The position numbers and the translations under genes are program-made. Below are positions 53,695 to 62,650 of a stretch of DNA of 64,000 bases, piece after piece. Under the pieces are notes generated by a model that was not told the origin of the DNA, searched no databases, and worked only from the letters and a program-made list of their open reading frames with translations. Source of the stretch: Flavobacterium sp. Root420 (GTDB taxonomy: Bacteria; Bacteroidota; Bacteroidia; Flavobacteriales; Flavobacteriaceae). Location of the stretch: the NCBI RefSeq assembly GCF_001427905.1, contig NZ_LMEF01000012.1, forward strand, positions 297,367-361,366, read 5' to 3'. The stretch's first letter is position 1, and each line of letters opens with the position of its first letter.

Positions 53695-56652
53695 ATGAAA
53701 ACAATTTACAAAAAGTTGTTATTTTTATTCCTATTGTTGCCGTTTTCTGTGTTCGCTCAAAGCACTCTAAGCGGGACTGTTGTCGATAAGGCAACAGGTC
53801 AGCCAATACCGGGAGTAAATGTAAATGTGCAAGGTACTCCAAGCGGTACCTCAACAGGATTTGATGGTACTTACCAACTGTCAAATGTAAAAAACGGAAA
53901 TAAAATTGTTGTTTCTTTTATTGGATACACAACGCAAACCATTAATTATAATGGGCAAAAAACTTTAAACGTTTCTTTAGAAGAAGACACCAACCAACTT
54001 AAAGAAGTTGTGGTACAAGTTGGTTATGGTACAGTTAAGAAAAAAGACGCAACAGGTGCTGTAACAATGCTTACAACTAAAGATTTTAATAAAGGACCAG
54101 TTGTATCTGCAGATCAGATGATTCAGGGTAGAGTAGCTGGTTTACAAATTATTAATAATGGTGGCTCTCCTGGTGAAGGTTCTATTATTAGAATCAGAAG
54201 CGGATCTTCTTTATCTGCAAACAATGATCCTTTGTATGTAATTGATGGTATTCCGGTTGCCGCTGGAGGAGTTGAAGGAGGTAAAAACCCATTGTCAACA
54301 ATTAATCAAAATAACATTGAATCTATTGCTGTTTTAAAAGATGCTTCTGCGACGGCTATTTATGGTTCAAGAGCTTCTAATGGGGTTATTATTATTACAA
54401 CCAAAAAAGGAAAATCTGGTGATTTGAAAATTAGCTATAACGGAACTTTTCAGGTTTCTGAAGCTAAGAAAACGGTGGATGCTTTATCAAGTAATCAATT
54501 TAGAGATTTCGTAAATGCTCATGGAACCGCCAATCAACAAGGTTTAATGGGTGATGCAAATACAAATTGGCAAGACGAAATTTATAGAACCGCATTTGGT
54601 CAGGATCATAATATTGCTGCAAGTGGAGGTAAAGACAATATTACCTATAGAGTTTCTGCAGGATACAATAATTTAAATGGAATCCTGAAAAATGATAACA
54701 TGCAAAGAACTACTCTTGGAGCTAGTCTTGTTGGAGATTTCTTAGACAAACATTTAAAAGTTCAGGTTAACAGTAATACTTCATATATTAAAAGTAATTA
54801 TAGTAATACAGATGCTATTGGTGCTGCTATTTCTTTTGATCCTACTCAATCAGTTAAAAATGCTGATGGAACTTATTTTCAATGGATGACTAATCCTACT
54901 GAATTTAACCAATTAGCAGGAAGAAATCCCGTTTCTTTGATTAATCAAATTCATAAATACGGAAGTTCTTTCAGAAGTATCAGTAACATTCAGTTTGATT
55001 ATAAAATGCATTTTTTACCAGAACTGAAAGCTGTTGCTAATTTCGGTTACGACGAATTAAACGGAACAGGATATGGTAAAAATGATGCTGATTATTTAGG
55101 GGGATTAAGTGGTTCAACAGCACGTAATACTTATAGTAATGATGAAACAAGGAATAATAAGTTAATGGATTTGTATTTGAATTATAATACAAAAATCAAT
55201 TCTATTGATACACAACTTGATGTAACAGGAGGTTATTCTTATCAGGATTTTAGAGAGTCGAAAAATAAGTCATCTTATAATGCTCAAAATGACATAACAA
55301 ATAAAGAGCTTTTTACTCCAACTCGTATTAACCTACAATCATTTTTTGCAAGAGCAAATGTAACTGTTGCAGACAAATATTTATTGACATTGTCTTACAG
55401 ACGTGATGGAACTTCCAGATTTACAGAAGAGAATCGTTGGGCAAATTTCCCAGCTGTTGCAGTTGCCTGGAAATTAAATGAAGAAAGTTTCTTAAAAGAT
55501 GTTACTAGTATTTCTACTTTAAAATTAAGAGGAGGATGGGGTATTACAGGACAACAGGATATTGGAGTTAGTTATCCATCGATTCCTTTGTATTTAGCTT
55601 CTAACGGAACTGCTCAATACAAAATTGGAAATACTTTTTATACGACTTACAGACCGCAACCATATAATAGTAATTTAAAATGGGAAGAAACTACAACGGT
55701 GAATGTTGGTTTAGATTTCGGATTCCTTAATAATAGAATTACAGGTACAGTTGATGTGTATAAAAGAACAACTGATGACTTATTATTATTTACAAATAAT
55801 CCATCTTTCTTTGGGTTCTCAAATGCTGATAACTACAATATTGGATCTATAGAGAATAAAGGTATCGAGATTTCTGGAGAAGTTATTCCGGTTAAAACAG
55901 ATAAATTAGAATGGATTGTTGGAGGTAACATTACTTTTCAGGATTCAAAAATAACAAAGTTGACTACTAGTTTGCCAAATACTCCAGGTATTAATTATGG
56001 TGGATATGAAGGCGGAACTGGAAATACAATTCAAAACCACCAGGTTGGATATTCTCCAGGGGCATTTTATGTGTACGAGCAAGCTTATGGGGCAAATGGA
56101 AAACCGCTTGATGGTGTGTATGTAGACAGAAATAAAGACGGACTAATTACAGAACAGGATAAATATCGTTTTCATAAACCAACAGCTGATGTATTTTATG
56201 GTTTCTATACTACTTTAAACTATAAAAACTGGGATATGTCTATGAACTGGAGAGGATCTTGGGGTAATTACAATTACAATAACGTTGACTCAAGCAAAGG
56301 TTCATATCAAAATATATTACTTAGAGAAACGGATTTATCTAATGGAGTTGCAAATGTTTTAGAGACAAATTTTGCTTCAACAGATTCTAAAAGATTTGAA
56401 TCAGATTACTACGTTCAGGATGCTTCATTTGTAAGATTAGATAATGTTAGTGTTGGTTATACTTTTAATCAAAAGCAAAACTCAAATACTTTAGTGAAAC
56501 TTACTTTGGCAGCTCAAAACGTATTACTTATTACGAAATACGAAGGATTAGATCCGGAAGTTGCATCAAGTACTGATAAAACTTATGGTATTGACAAAAA
56601 CATCTATCCAAGACCAATCACTTTTACGTTAGGTTTAAACGTTAGTTTCTAA
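53695..56652 (+). CDS. susC: SusC-like TonB-dependent transporter for maltodextrins
   Basis: 985 residues. A signal peptide (FSVFAQ) leads to a carboxypeptidase-regulatory-like domain (about 22-100, LSGTVVDKATGQPIPGVNVN), a plug (about 110-235, with SATAIYGSRASNGVIIITTK, the SusC family signature), and a 22-strand barrel ending in TFTLGLNVSF. It forms the outer-membrane channel for maltodextrins with the SusD lid. It is the first gene of the plus-strand arm, 17 bases before susD. Confidence 0.94.
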   Translation: MKTIYKKLLFLFLLLPFSVFAQSTLSGTVVDKATGQPIPGVNVNVQGTPSGTSTGFDGTYQLSNVKNGNKIVVSFIGYTTQTINYNGQKTLNVSLEEDTNQLKEVVVQVGYGTVKKKDATGAVTMLTTKDFNKGPVVSADQMIQGRVAGLQIINNGGSPGEGSIIRIRSGSSLSANNDPLYVIDGIPVAAGGVEGGKNPLSTINQNNIESIAVLKDASATAIYGSRASNGVIIITTKKGKSGDLKISYNGTFQVSEAKKTVDALSSNQFRDFVNAHGTANQQGLMGDANTNWQDEIYRTAFGQDHNIAASGGKDNITYRVSAGYNNLNGILKNDNMQRTTLGASLVGDFLDKHLKVQVNSNTSYIKSNYSNTDAIGAAISFDPTQSVKNADGTYFQWMTNPTEFNQLAGRNPVSLINQIHKYGSSFRSISNIQFDYKMHFLPELKAVANFGYDELNGTGYGKNDADYLGGLSGSTARNTYSNDETRNNKLMDLYLNYNTKINSIDTQLDVTGGYSYQDFRESKNKSSYNAQNDITNKELFTPTRINLQSFFARANVTVADKYLLTLSYRRDGTSRFTEENRWANFPAVAVAWKLNEESFLKDVTSISTLKLRGGWGITGQQDIGVSYPSIPLYLASNGTAQYKIGNTFYTTYRPQPYNSNLKWEETTTVNVGLDFGFLNNRITGTVDVYKRTTDDLLLFTNNPSFFGFSNADNYNIGSIENKGIEISGEVIPVKTDKLEWIVGGNITFQDSKITKLTTSLPNTPGINYGGYEGGTGNTIQNHQVGYSPGAFYVYEQAYGANGKPLDGVYVDRNKDGLITEQDKYRFHKPTADVFYGFYTTLNYKNWDMSMNWRGSWGNYNYNNVDSSKGSYQNILLRETDLSNGVANVLETNFASTDSKRFESDYYVQDASFVRLDNVSVGYTFNQKQNSNTLVKLTLAAQNVLLITKYEGLDPEVASSTDKTYGIDKNIYPRPITFTLGLNVSF

Positions 56653-56668
56653 TAAAATAACTAGAAAA

Positions 56669-58261
56669 ATGAAAAAGATACAAATAAAATTATTGGGAAT
56701 TTCATTAGTAATGATGCTAACGTTTTTTGCTTCATGTACAGATGATTTAAACCAATCACCAGATAATGGGGATTCTGTTAGTGGTGATGAATTGTTCAGT
56801 AATCCAGAGTCATATAAGCAAAATTTAGCAAAATTATATGCAGGATTTGCTACTTCAGGACAAACAGGTCCATCAGGAACTCCCGACATTTCAGGAATTG
56901 ATGAAGGAGAAAGTCAATATGTTAGGGGATTGTGGTTGTTGGAAGAATTAACAACTGATGAAGCGGTAATTGCTTGGAATGATGGAACTATCAAAGATTT
57001 GCACAGTCAAACCTGGACTTCTTTAGACCGTTTTATCACGGCAGTTTTTGCACGTTTCTCTTTTCAGATTGTAAATTGTAATGAGTTTTTAAGACAAACT
57101 ACAGATGAGAAATTAGCGGCAAGAGGAGTTAGTGCTGAATTAAAGGCTGAAATTCAGACTTATAGAGCTGAGGTGCGTTTTTTAAGAGCAATGACATATT
57201 TTCATTTAGTTGATAATTTCGGAGGAGGTTCATTAGTTACAGAAGATTCACCAAGTACTTTTTACTATCCGGAATATGCTACCAGAGCAGAGTTATATAA
57301 ATTTATTGATGAGGAGTTAACGGCAATTACACCGTTATTAAAAGCACCAAAAACAAATGAGCAATATCGAGTTGATCAGGCAGGTGCATGGATGTTACAA
57401 GCAAAATTATACATGAATTCAGGTGTATATATTGGAACTGATAAATATGCAGATGCTTTGCCACTTATTAATAAAATTATTGCATCACCTTATAAATTGC
57501 ATACAGATTATAATCAGTTGTTTTTAGCTGATAATGATAAAAATGGTTCTCAAAATGAATTTATTTTCGCTGTCGCTTTTGACGGGCTTCATACTCAAAC
57601 TTATGGAGGAACAACATTTCTGACACATGCACCTGTTGGAGGAAGCATGGTTGCATCTGAATTTGGTATCAACGGAGGTTGGGGAGGTATTCGAACAACA
57701 TCAGCTTTCGTAAATAAATTTGATGGTAATACAGCAGATAAAAGAGGTCAGTTTTATACTAATGGACAATCTAAAGAAATCGCTAACATCGGAAACTTTA
57801 CGGATGGTTATGCTATTCAGAAATTTAGAAACGTTGATGTAAATGGTGTTCAGGGATCAGATAAAGCTGGAAATTTTTCAGATTCGGATTTTCCAATCTT
57901 TCGATTGGCAGATGCTTATTTAATGTATGCAGAATGTGCGGTAAGAGGAGCTGGAGGAAGCACATCTACTGCAACAGATTATATAAATGCTTTGAGATTA
58001 AGAGCTAAAGGAAATACAATATCTCAGGGAGATTTGAATTTAAACTTTATTATTGATGAAAGAGCAAGAGAATTGCATTGGGAATGTCATAGAAGATCTG
58101 ACTTAATTCGTTTTGGGAAATTCTCAGGCGGAAGTTATTTATGGCCTTGGAAAGGTAATGTTGCTGGTGGTGCGCCAACTCAATCTTACAGAAATTTATT
58201 TCCAATCCCTGCTAATGCTTTAGCATCAAACCAAAAACTACAACAAAATCCAGGATATTAA
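56669..58261 (+). CDS. susD: SusD-like starch-binding lipoprotein
   Basis: 530 residues, lipobox FASCTDDL. The SusD fold is TPR-based: AEVRFLRAMTYFHLVDNFGG, DQAGAWMLQAKLYMNSGVYI and the C-terminal RLADAYLMYAECAVRGAGG and ERARELHWECHRRSDLIRFG. It binds maltooligosaccharide on the cell surface and closes over SusC. Sits 17 bases after susC and 19 bases before susE. Confidence 0.94.
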   Translation: MKKIQIKLLGISLVMMLTFFASCTDDLNQSPDNGDSVSGDELFSNPESYKQNLAKLYAGFATSGQTGPSGTPDISGIDEGESQYVRGLWLLEELTTDEAVIAWNDGTIKDLHSQTWTSLDRFITAVFARFSFQIVNCNEFLRQTTDEKLAARGVSAELKAEIQTYRAEVRFLRAMTYFHLVDNFGGGSLVTEDSPSTFYYPEYATRAELYKFIDEELTAITPLLKAPKTNEQYRVDQAGAWMLQAKLYMNSGVYIGTDKYADALPLINKIIASPYKLHTDYNQLFLADNDKNGSQNEFIFAVAFDGLHTQTYGGTTFLTHAPVGGSMVASEFGINGGWGGIRTTSAFVNKFDGNTADKRGQFYTNGQSKEIANIGNFTDGYAIQKFRNVDVNGVQGSDKAGNFSDSDFPIFRLADAYLMYAECAVRGAGGSTSTATDYINALRLRAKGNTISQGDLNLNFIIDERARELHWECHRRSDLIRFGKFSGGSYLWPWKGNVAGGAPTQSYRNLFPIPANALASNQKLQQNPGY

Positions 58262-58280
58262 TAATTAAAAATATACGAAA

Positions 58281-59378
58281 ATGAAAAATATAACTAAATC
58301 ATTAATTGCTTTATTTGCCTTAGTTGCAATGTCATGCAGCGTTGAAGACGTACAGGATAGACCTGTTATTGAAGGAGTTGATACACCGGTATTAACAGCT
58401 CCTACTGAAGGAAGTGCTTATGTTTTGACTCCAGAGGTTGCTGCAAACCAAGCAGAACGTTTTACATGGCAATCTGCTAATTACGGAGGTGATGTTCAGG
58501 TTAATTATACCGTTCAAATAGATAAAAAAGGAAATGAGTTCAAGACTGCAAAAGTTTTAGGTTCTGTAATTTCTCAAAATCAATTATCTGTTTCTGTTGA
58601 ACAAATGAATGGTGCTGCTTTGTCTTTAGCAGCTACACCATTTAAATCGGCAGAATATGAAGTTAGAGTAAAATCTGACATAGCCGGTGCAAATCCTATG
58701 TTTTCTAACGCTACTCCAATAACTATTACGGCTTATACTACAGAAACTCCTAGATTATGGCTTCCAGGTGGATATCAAAATGCAAGTGGTTACGGATCAG
58801 ATTGGGCACATTCTTCTGCTCCAACATTGTTAGCTGAAGGTTACGGAAAAACTGCTTTTGAAGGTTATGTATATTTTGCAACTGCACAAGATGGTACTCA
58901 AGATGGAAAAGGATTTAAATTGTCTACTCAGGCAAATTGGGACGGAACAAATTATGGAATAGGTGCAACAGCTGGTACCATTAGTACAACTGGAGGAAAC
59001 TTATCAATTGCCGCTCCAGGTTACTATAAAATAAAAGCAGATACTGATCCTGCAAAATTAACATATTCTGCAACTAAACTTTCATGGGGTATTGTTGGTA
59101 ATGCTACTCCTGGAGGATGGGATGCTGATACTCCTATGACATACAATCCAGCTACTAAAAAATGGACAATTACAGTTGTTTTAACTGCTCAATCCGCTCC
59201 TGATAATGGTTTGAAATTTAGAGCAAATAACAGCTGGGATTTCAATTTTGGAGATACTGGAGCTGACGGTAAATTAGAAGATGGTGGAACTAATATTGGA
59301 ACCACTGCTGGAACTTTCTTAATTACTTTGGATTTAAGTAATCCAAGAAATTACACTTATACCATGGTAAAACAGTAA
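58281..59378 (+). CDS. susE: SusE/SusF-type starch-binding lipoprotein
   Basis: 365 residues. Lipobox AMSCSVED. The N-terminal Ig-like SusE domain (about 25-145, with YVLTPEVAANQAERFTWQSA) is followed by two beta-sandwich starch-binding modules (about 155-255 and 262-360), each with Trp-rich sequence (RLWLPGGYQNASGY; SWGIVGNATPGGWDADTPM). It would help hold starch at the cell surface and has no catalytic site. A terminator follows, separating it from the amylase gene. Confidence 0.88.
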   Translation: MKNITKSLIALFALVAMSCSVEDVQDRPVIEGVDTPVLTAPTEGSAYVLTPEVAANQAERFTWQSANYGGDVQVNYTVQIDKKGNEFKTAKVLGSVISQNQLSVSVEQMNGAALSLAATPFKSAEYEVRVKSDIAGANPMFSNATPITITAYTTETPRLWLPGGYQNASGYGSDWAHSSAPTLLAEGYGKTAFEGYVYFATAQDGTQDGKGFKLSTQANWDGTNYGIGATAGTISTTGGNLSIAAPGYYKIKADTDPAKLTYSATKLSWGIVGNATPGGWDADTPMTYNPATKKWTITVVLTAQSAPDNGLKFRANNSWDFNFGDTGADGKLEDGGTNIGTTAGTFLITLDLSNPRNYTYTMVKQ

Positions 59379-59393
59379 TGAGTTAAATAAAAA

Positions 59394-59419
59394 GAGGCTA
59401 TCTACGGATAGCCTTTTTT
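59394..59419 (+). terminator. Terminator between susE and the amylase gene
   Basis: AGGCTATC-TACG-GATAGCCT followed by TTTTTT, ending 17 bases before the amylase start. Incomplete termination here would set the amylase level below that of the binding proteins. Confidence 0.8.
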
Positions 59420-59435
59420 AATAAAGAGGTTAATT

Positions 59436-62306
59436 ATGAAAAAAATTATACTATTATTTTTCTTTTTGTTTTCAGTATTTTCATTTGCACAGCTGAAACA
59501 AGTTACCTGGTCAGTAAGTCCGTCAACTTTTGAAGAAACGACTCCAATTACCATTACTATTAATGGAAATAATCTGGATGAAAGTTCTTGGGGAGTTACT
59601 GATAATTCTCTGTATCTATGGGCTTGGGCTTTTGACACAAATGATACAACTCAAAAGGGAACTCCAAATAATGGAAGTTGGGAGGCTTCAAGCGAAGCTA
59701 GTAAATTTACATATAATGCAGGTTCTGATACTTACACGAAAACAATAACGCCAACAGTGTATTATAATACTACAGGAATTGGTAAAATTGGTTTTTTAAT
59801 AAAAGCAAAAAATGGAACCGGAGATAAGAAGTCTCAGGATATTTTAGTCGAAGTGGGCTCTTTTCAGGTAACACTGACTTCGCCAACTGAAAATAGTGCT
59901 ACAATTATTGGCTCCGGATCTAATTTTAATATTGCAGCTACAAATACAAACGGTGTAGCCAGTTATACATTAAGAGCAAACGGAATGACTATCGATACTA
60001 ACGCAAGTACATCAAGTTATTCTTATACAGCTACTACTATTACGACGAACCAAAATTATGAATTAGTAATTGTACAAGGAACAGTTACAATCTCAAAAAA
60101 GTTTTCAGTAATAGTAAATCCAAACACGATTTCCGAAGCTATGCCTGCGGGATTAATCGACGGAATAAATTATAATACAGACGCAACAAAAGCAACTTTA
60201 GTTTTAGATGCACCCCTGAAAGATTTTGTTTATGTTGCCGGAAGTTTTAATAATTGGCAGCCTTCAACCACCTATGCTATGAAAAAAGATCCGACTTCTG
60301 GTAAATTTTGGCTGGAATTAACCGGATTGGTTTCTGGCGTAAATAACACGTATCAGTACTGGGTTGTCGATGCAACTCCACTTGCAAATTCGCCGGCAAT
60401 GGTAAAAACAGCCGATCCTTATTCGACTTTAGTTTTATCTCCTTATGATGATTCTTCGATTCCTTCGGCATCCTATCCAAATATGCCGGTTTATCCGGCA
60501 GGGCAGAACTTTGAAGTTACTGTGCTTAAAACAGGACAAACTCCGTACAATTGGCAGGTAACTAATTTTACTAAACCTGAAAAAGATAAATTGGTGGTTT
60601 ACGAGGTTTTGGTTCGTGATTTTGATGCAAATAGAAATTATCAAAGTTTAATTGACAGAATAGGTTATTTCAAAACACTGAAAATAAATGCAATCGAATT
60701 GATGCCGGTAATGGAGTTTGAAGGGAATGAAAGCTGGGGTTATAATACTTCATTTCACATGGCTTTGGATAAGTTTTATGGCACTTCGGATAAATTAAAA
60801 GAACTTATTGATATATGCCACCAAAATGGTATTGCAGTTATTCTTGATGTAGCTTTAAATCATGCTTTCGGAAGAAATCCGATGGTGAGAATGTGGATGA
60901 ATGATCCTGATGGAGATGGTTTTGGGTCGCCAACAACAGAAAATCCTTATTTTAATACTGTAGCAAAACACAGTTATAGTGTAGGTGAAGATTTTAATCA
61001 TCAATCGGCTAGAACACAATATTATGTCGAACGAGTGGTGAAACAATGGATAGAAGAATATAAAATTGATGGTTTCCGTTGGGATTTAACCAAAGGATTT
61101 ACCCAGGAATGTACTGCTGCAGATGAATCTTGTACTAACGGATATCGACCGGACAGAGTTGCGGTTTTAAAGAAATATGCCGATTATTCCTGGAGTTTAG
61201 ACCAAACACATTATACTATTTTTGAGCATTTAGGATCAGATACAGAAGAACAGGAATGGGCAAACTACAGAACCACTGAAACGCCAAGTAAGGGAGTTAT
61301 GATGTGGGGAAAAATGACAGATCAGTACAATCAATTGTCAATGGGATATTCAACAAGCAACAATATTTCGAGAATGATGAGTTCCAGCCGTGGTTTTACA
61401 GCAAACCGTTTAATGGGTTATGCCGAAAGTCATGATGAAGAGCGTTTGATGTACAAAAATGTACAATACGGAAATTCGGCGGGAACTTACAATGTAAAAA
61501 CATTAAATACAGGATTGTCAAGAATGTCTGCAATTGGAGCAGTTTCATTATTGATTCCGGGTCCAAAAATGATCTGGCATTTTGGCGAATTAGGCTGGGA
61601 TGATTCTATTTTTACCTGTAGGGATGGAGTTGTAAATGATGCTTCGGCAACACTTTCTGGTGATTGCAAATTAGATACGAAGCCACAACCTCAGTGGAAT
61701 GAAAATTGGTTAGGAGACACCAATCGAAATAAAATTTATTACGATTGGGCTAAAATGATCAATTTAAAAGTGACAGAGCCGGTATTTTTGGGAACAGCTA
61801 CAATGGCCGATACAAATACCCTAACAGTTAATGTGAAAATTGCAAACAGTACTCTTGCAGCAACACAATTAAAAGACGTTCTAATTCTGGCCAATTTTGA
61901 TGTGACAGCACAAAATGTTCCTACTGGTTTTCAATATACTGGAACATGGTATAATTTAATGGATAATACTTCTATCAATGTTACCGATGTTAATGCAACA
62001 ATGAATTTAGCACCGGGCGAATATAGAATCTACGGAAATAAAACAGCCAATTTAACTATTCCTGAATTCGAAAAAAGCAATACGGTTAATTTATATCCAA
62101 ATCCGGTTTTAAACCATTTTACATTAAATATTGCAACAACAAAAGTTCAGGTATATGCAATGTCCGGTCAATTGGTAAAAAGTTTTACTCCAAATGGAAA
62201 TACAGATTTTCAGTTTGGTGTAAGCGAATTAAAAACAGGATTATATATTGTGAAAGCAATTGATGAAAACAATAAGATTCAGGTTATGAAATTTATTAAA
62301 AAATAA
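59436..62306 (+). CDS. Secreted multidomain GH13 alpha-amylase with T9SS sorting domain
   Basis: 956 residues. Signal peptide FSVFSFAQ. Residues about 20-140 form a beta-rich domain, 145-235 an Ig-like domain, and 250-350 a CBM48/E-set domain (VYVAGSFNNWQPSTTYAMKKD). The GH13 barrel (about 385-800) has VILDVALNHAFG, D550 (GFRWDLTKGF), E597 (TIFEHLG) and D667 (AESHDEER). A C-terminal beta domain leads to a type A T9SS sorting domain (NLYPNPVLNHF, KTGLYIVKAID, VMKFIKK). So it is exported through the outer membrane by T9SS and does the first cuts on starch, the role of SusG in Bacteroides. Confidence 0.93.
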   Translation: MKKIILLFFFLFSVFSFAQLKQVTWSVSPSTFEETTPITITINGNNLDESSWGVTDNSLYLWAWAFDTNDTTQKGTPNNGSWEASSEASKFTYNAGSDTYTKTITPTVYYNTTGIGKIGFLIKAKNGTGDKKSQDILVEVGSFQVTLTSPTENSATIIGSGSNFNIAATNTNGVASYTLRANGMTIDTNASTSSYSYTATTITTNQNYELVIVQGTVTISKKFSVIVNPNTISEAMPAGLIDGINYNTDATKATLVLDAPLKDFVYVAGSFNNWQPSTTYAMKKDPTSGKFWLELTGLVSGVNNTYQYWVVDATPLANSPAMVKTADPYSTLVLSPYDDSSIPSASYPNMPVYPAGQNFEVTVLKTGQTPYNWQVTNFTKPEKDKLVVYEVLVRDFDANRNYQSLIDRIGYFKTLKINAIELMPVMEFEGNESWGYNTSFHMALDKFYGTSDKLKELIDICHQNGIAVILDVALNHAFGRNPMVRMWMNDPDGDGFGSPTTENPYFNTVAKHSYSVGEDFNHQSARTQYYVERVVKQWIEEYKIDGFRWDLTKGFTQECTAADESCTNGYRPDRVAVLKKYADYSWSLDQTHYTIFEHLGSDTEEQEWANYRTTETPSKGVMMWGKMTDQYNQLSMGYSTSNNISRMMSSSRGFTANRLMGYAESHDEERLMYKNVQYGNSAGTYNVKTLNTGLSRMSAIGAVSLLIPGPKMIWHFGELGWDDSIFTCRDGVVNDASATLSGDCKLDTKPQPQWNENWLGDTNRNKIYYDWAKMINLKVTEPVFLGTATMADTNTLTVNVKIANSTLAATQLKDVLILANFDVTAQNVPTGFQYTGTWYNLMDNTSINVTDVNATMNLAPGEYRIYGNKTANLTIPEFEKSNTVNLYPNPVLNHFTLNIATTKVQVYAMSGQLVKSFTPNGNTDFQFGVSELKTGLYIVKAIDENNKIQVMKFIKK

Positions 62307-62362
62307 AATTAAAAGCACAGTCATTATTTCTAATGATGGATGTTTGGTTAGTTTAGTAATTC

Positions 62363-62394
62363 GAAAGGGCTGTCAATTTTTTGACAGCCCTTTC
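62363..62394. terminator. Bidirectional terminator closing the starch locus
   Basis: GAAAGGGCTGTCAA-TTTT-TTGACAGCCCTTTC, a perfect 14-bp stem between convergent genes. Confidence 0.75.
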
Positions 62395-62413
62395 AATTTT
62401 AAAGTTAATTTGG

Positions 62414-62638
62414 TTATTTTTTCTGATCGTATTCGCCAATCACAGAGAAATAACCAAAAGTTCCTAATCCTAAAACTATTAATGGGGTAAGGACAAAGAG
62501 GATAATAATTCCAAAGACTAAATCATCCTGCTGGTCCGATAGGAATTTGGGTAAACCAAATTCAAAGACACAAAAATAAGCCGCGGCAATGGATAGTATA
62601 ATCCACAAAACACCTAAAATTTTTTTAACTGTATTCAT
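62414..62638 (-). CDS. Small membrane protein (DUF6814-like)
   Basis: 74 residues with two hydrophobic segments (about 8-25 and 43-66), the second with LIVLGLGTFGYFSVIGEYD. Small proteins with this layout commonly lie just downstream of an MFS gene in Bacteroidota, which is the case here (12-base gap), and I tentatively link it to DUF6814. A role as a transporter accessory is inference. Confidence 0.6.
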   Translation of the reverse strand: MNTVKKILGVLWIILSIAAAYFCVFEFGLPKFLSDQQDDLVFGIIILFVLTPLIVLGLGTFGYFSVIGEYDQKK

Positions 62639-62650
62639 ATTATGTAGGTT

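Noticed and set aside
59402..59638. Small minus-strand frame over the amylase start
   Set aside because: Overlaps the terminator and the signal-peptide region of a clear GH13 gene.
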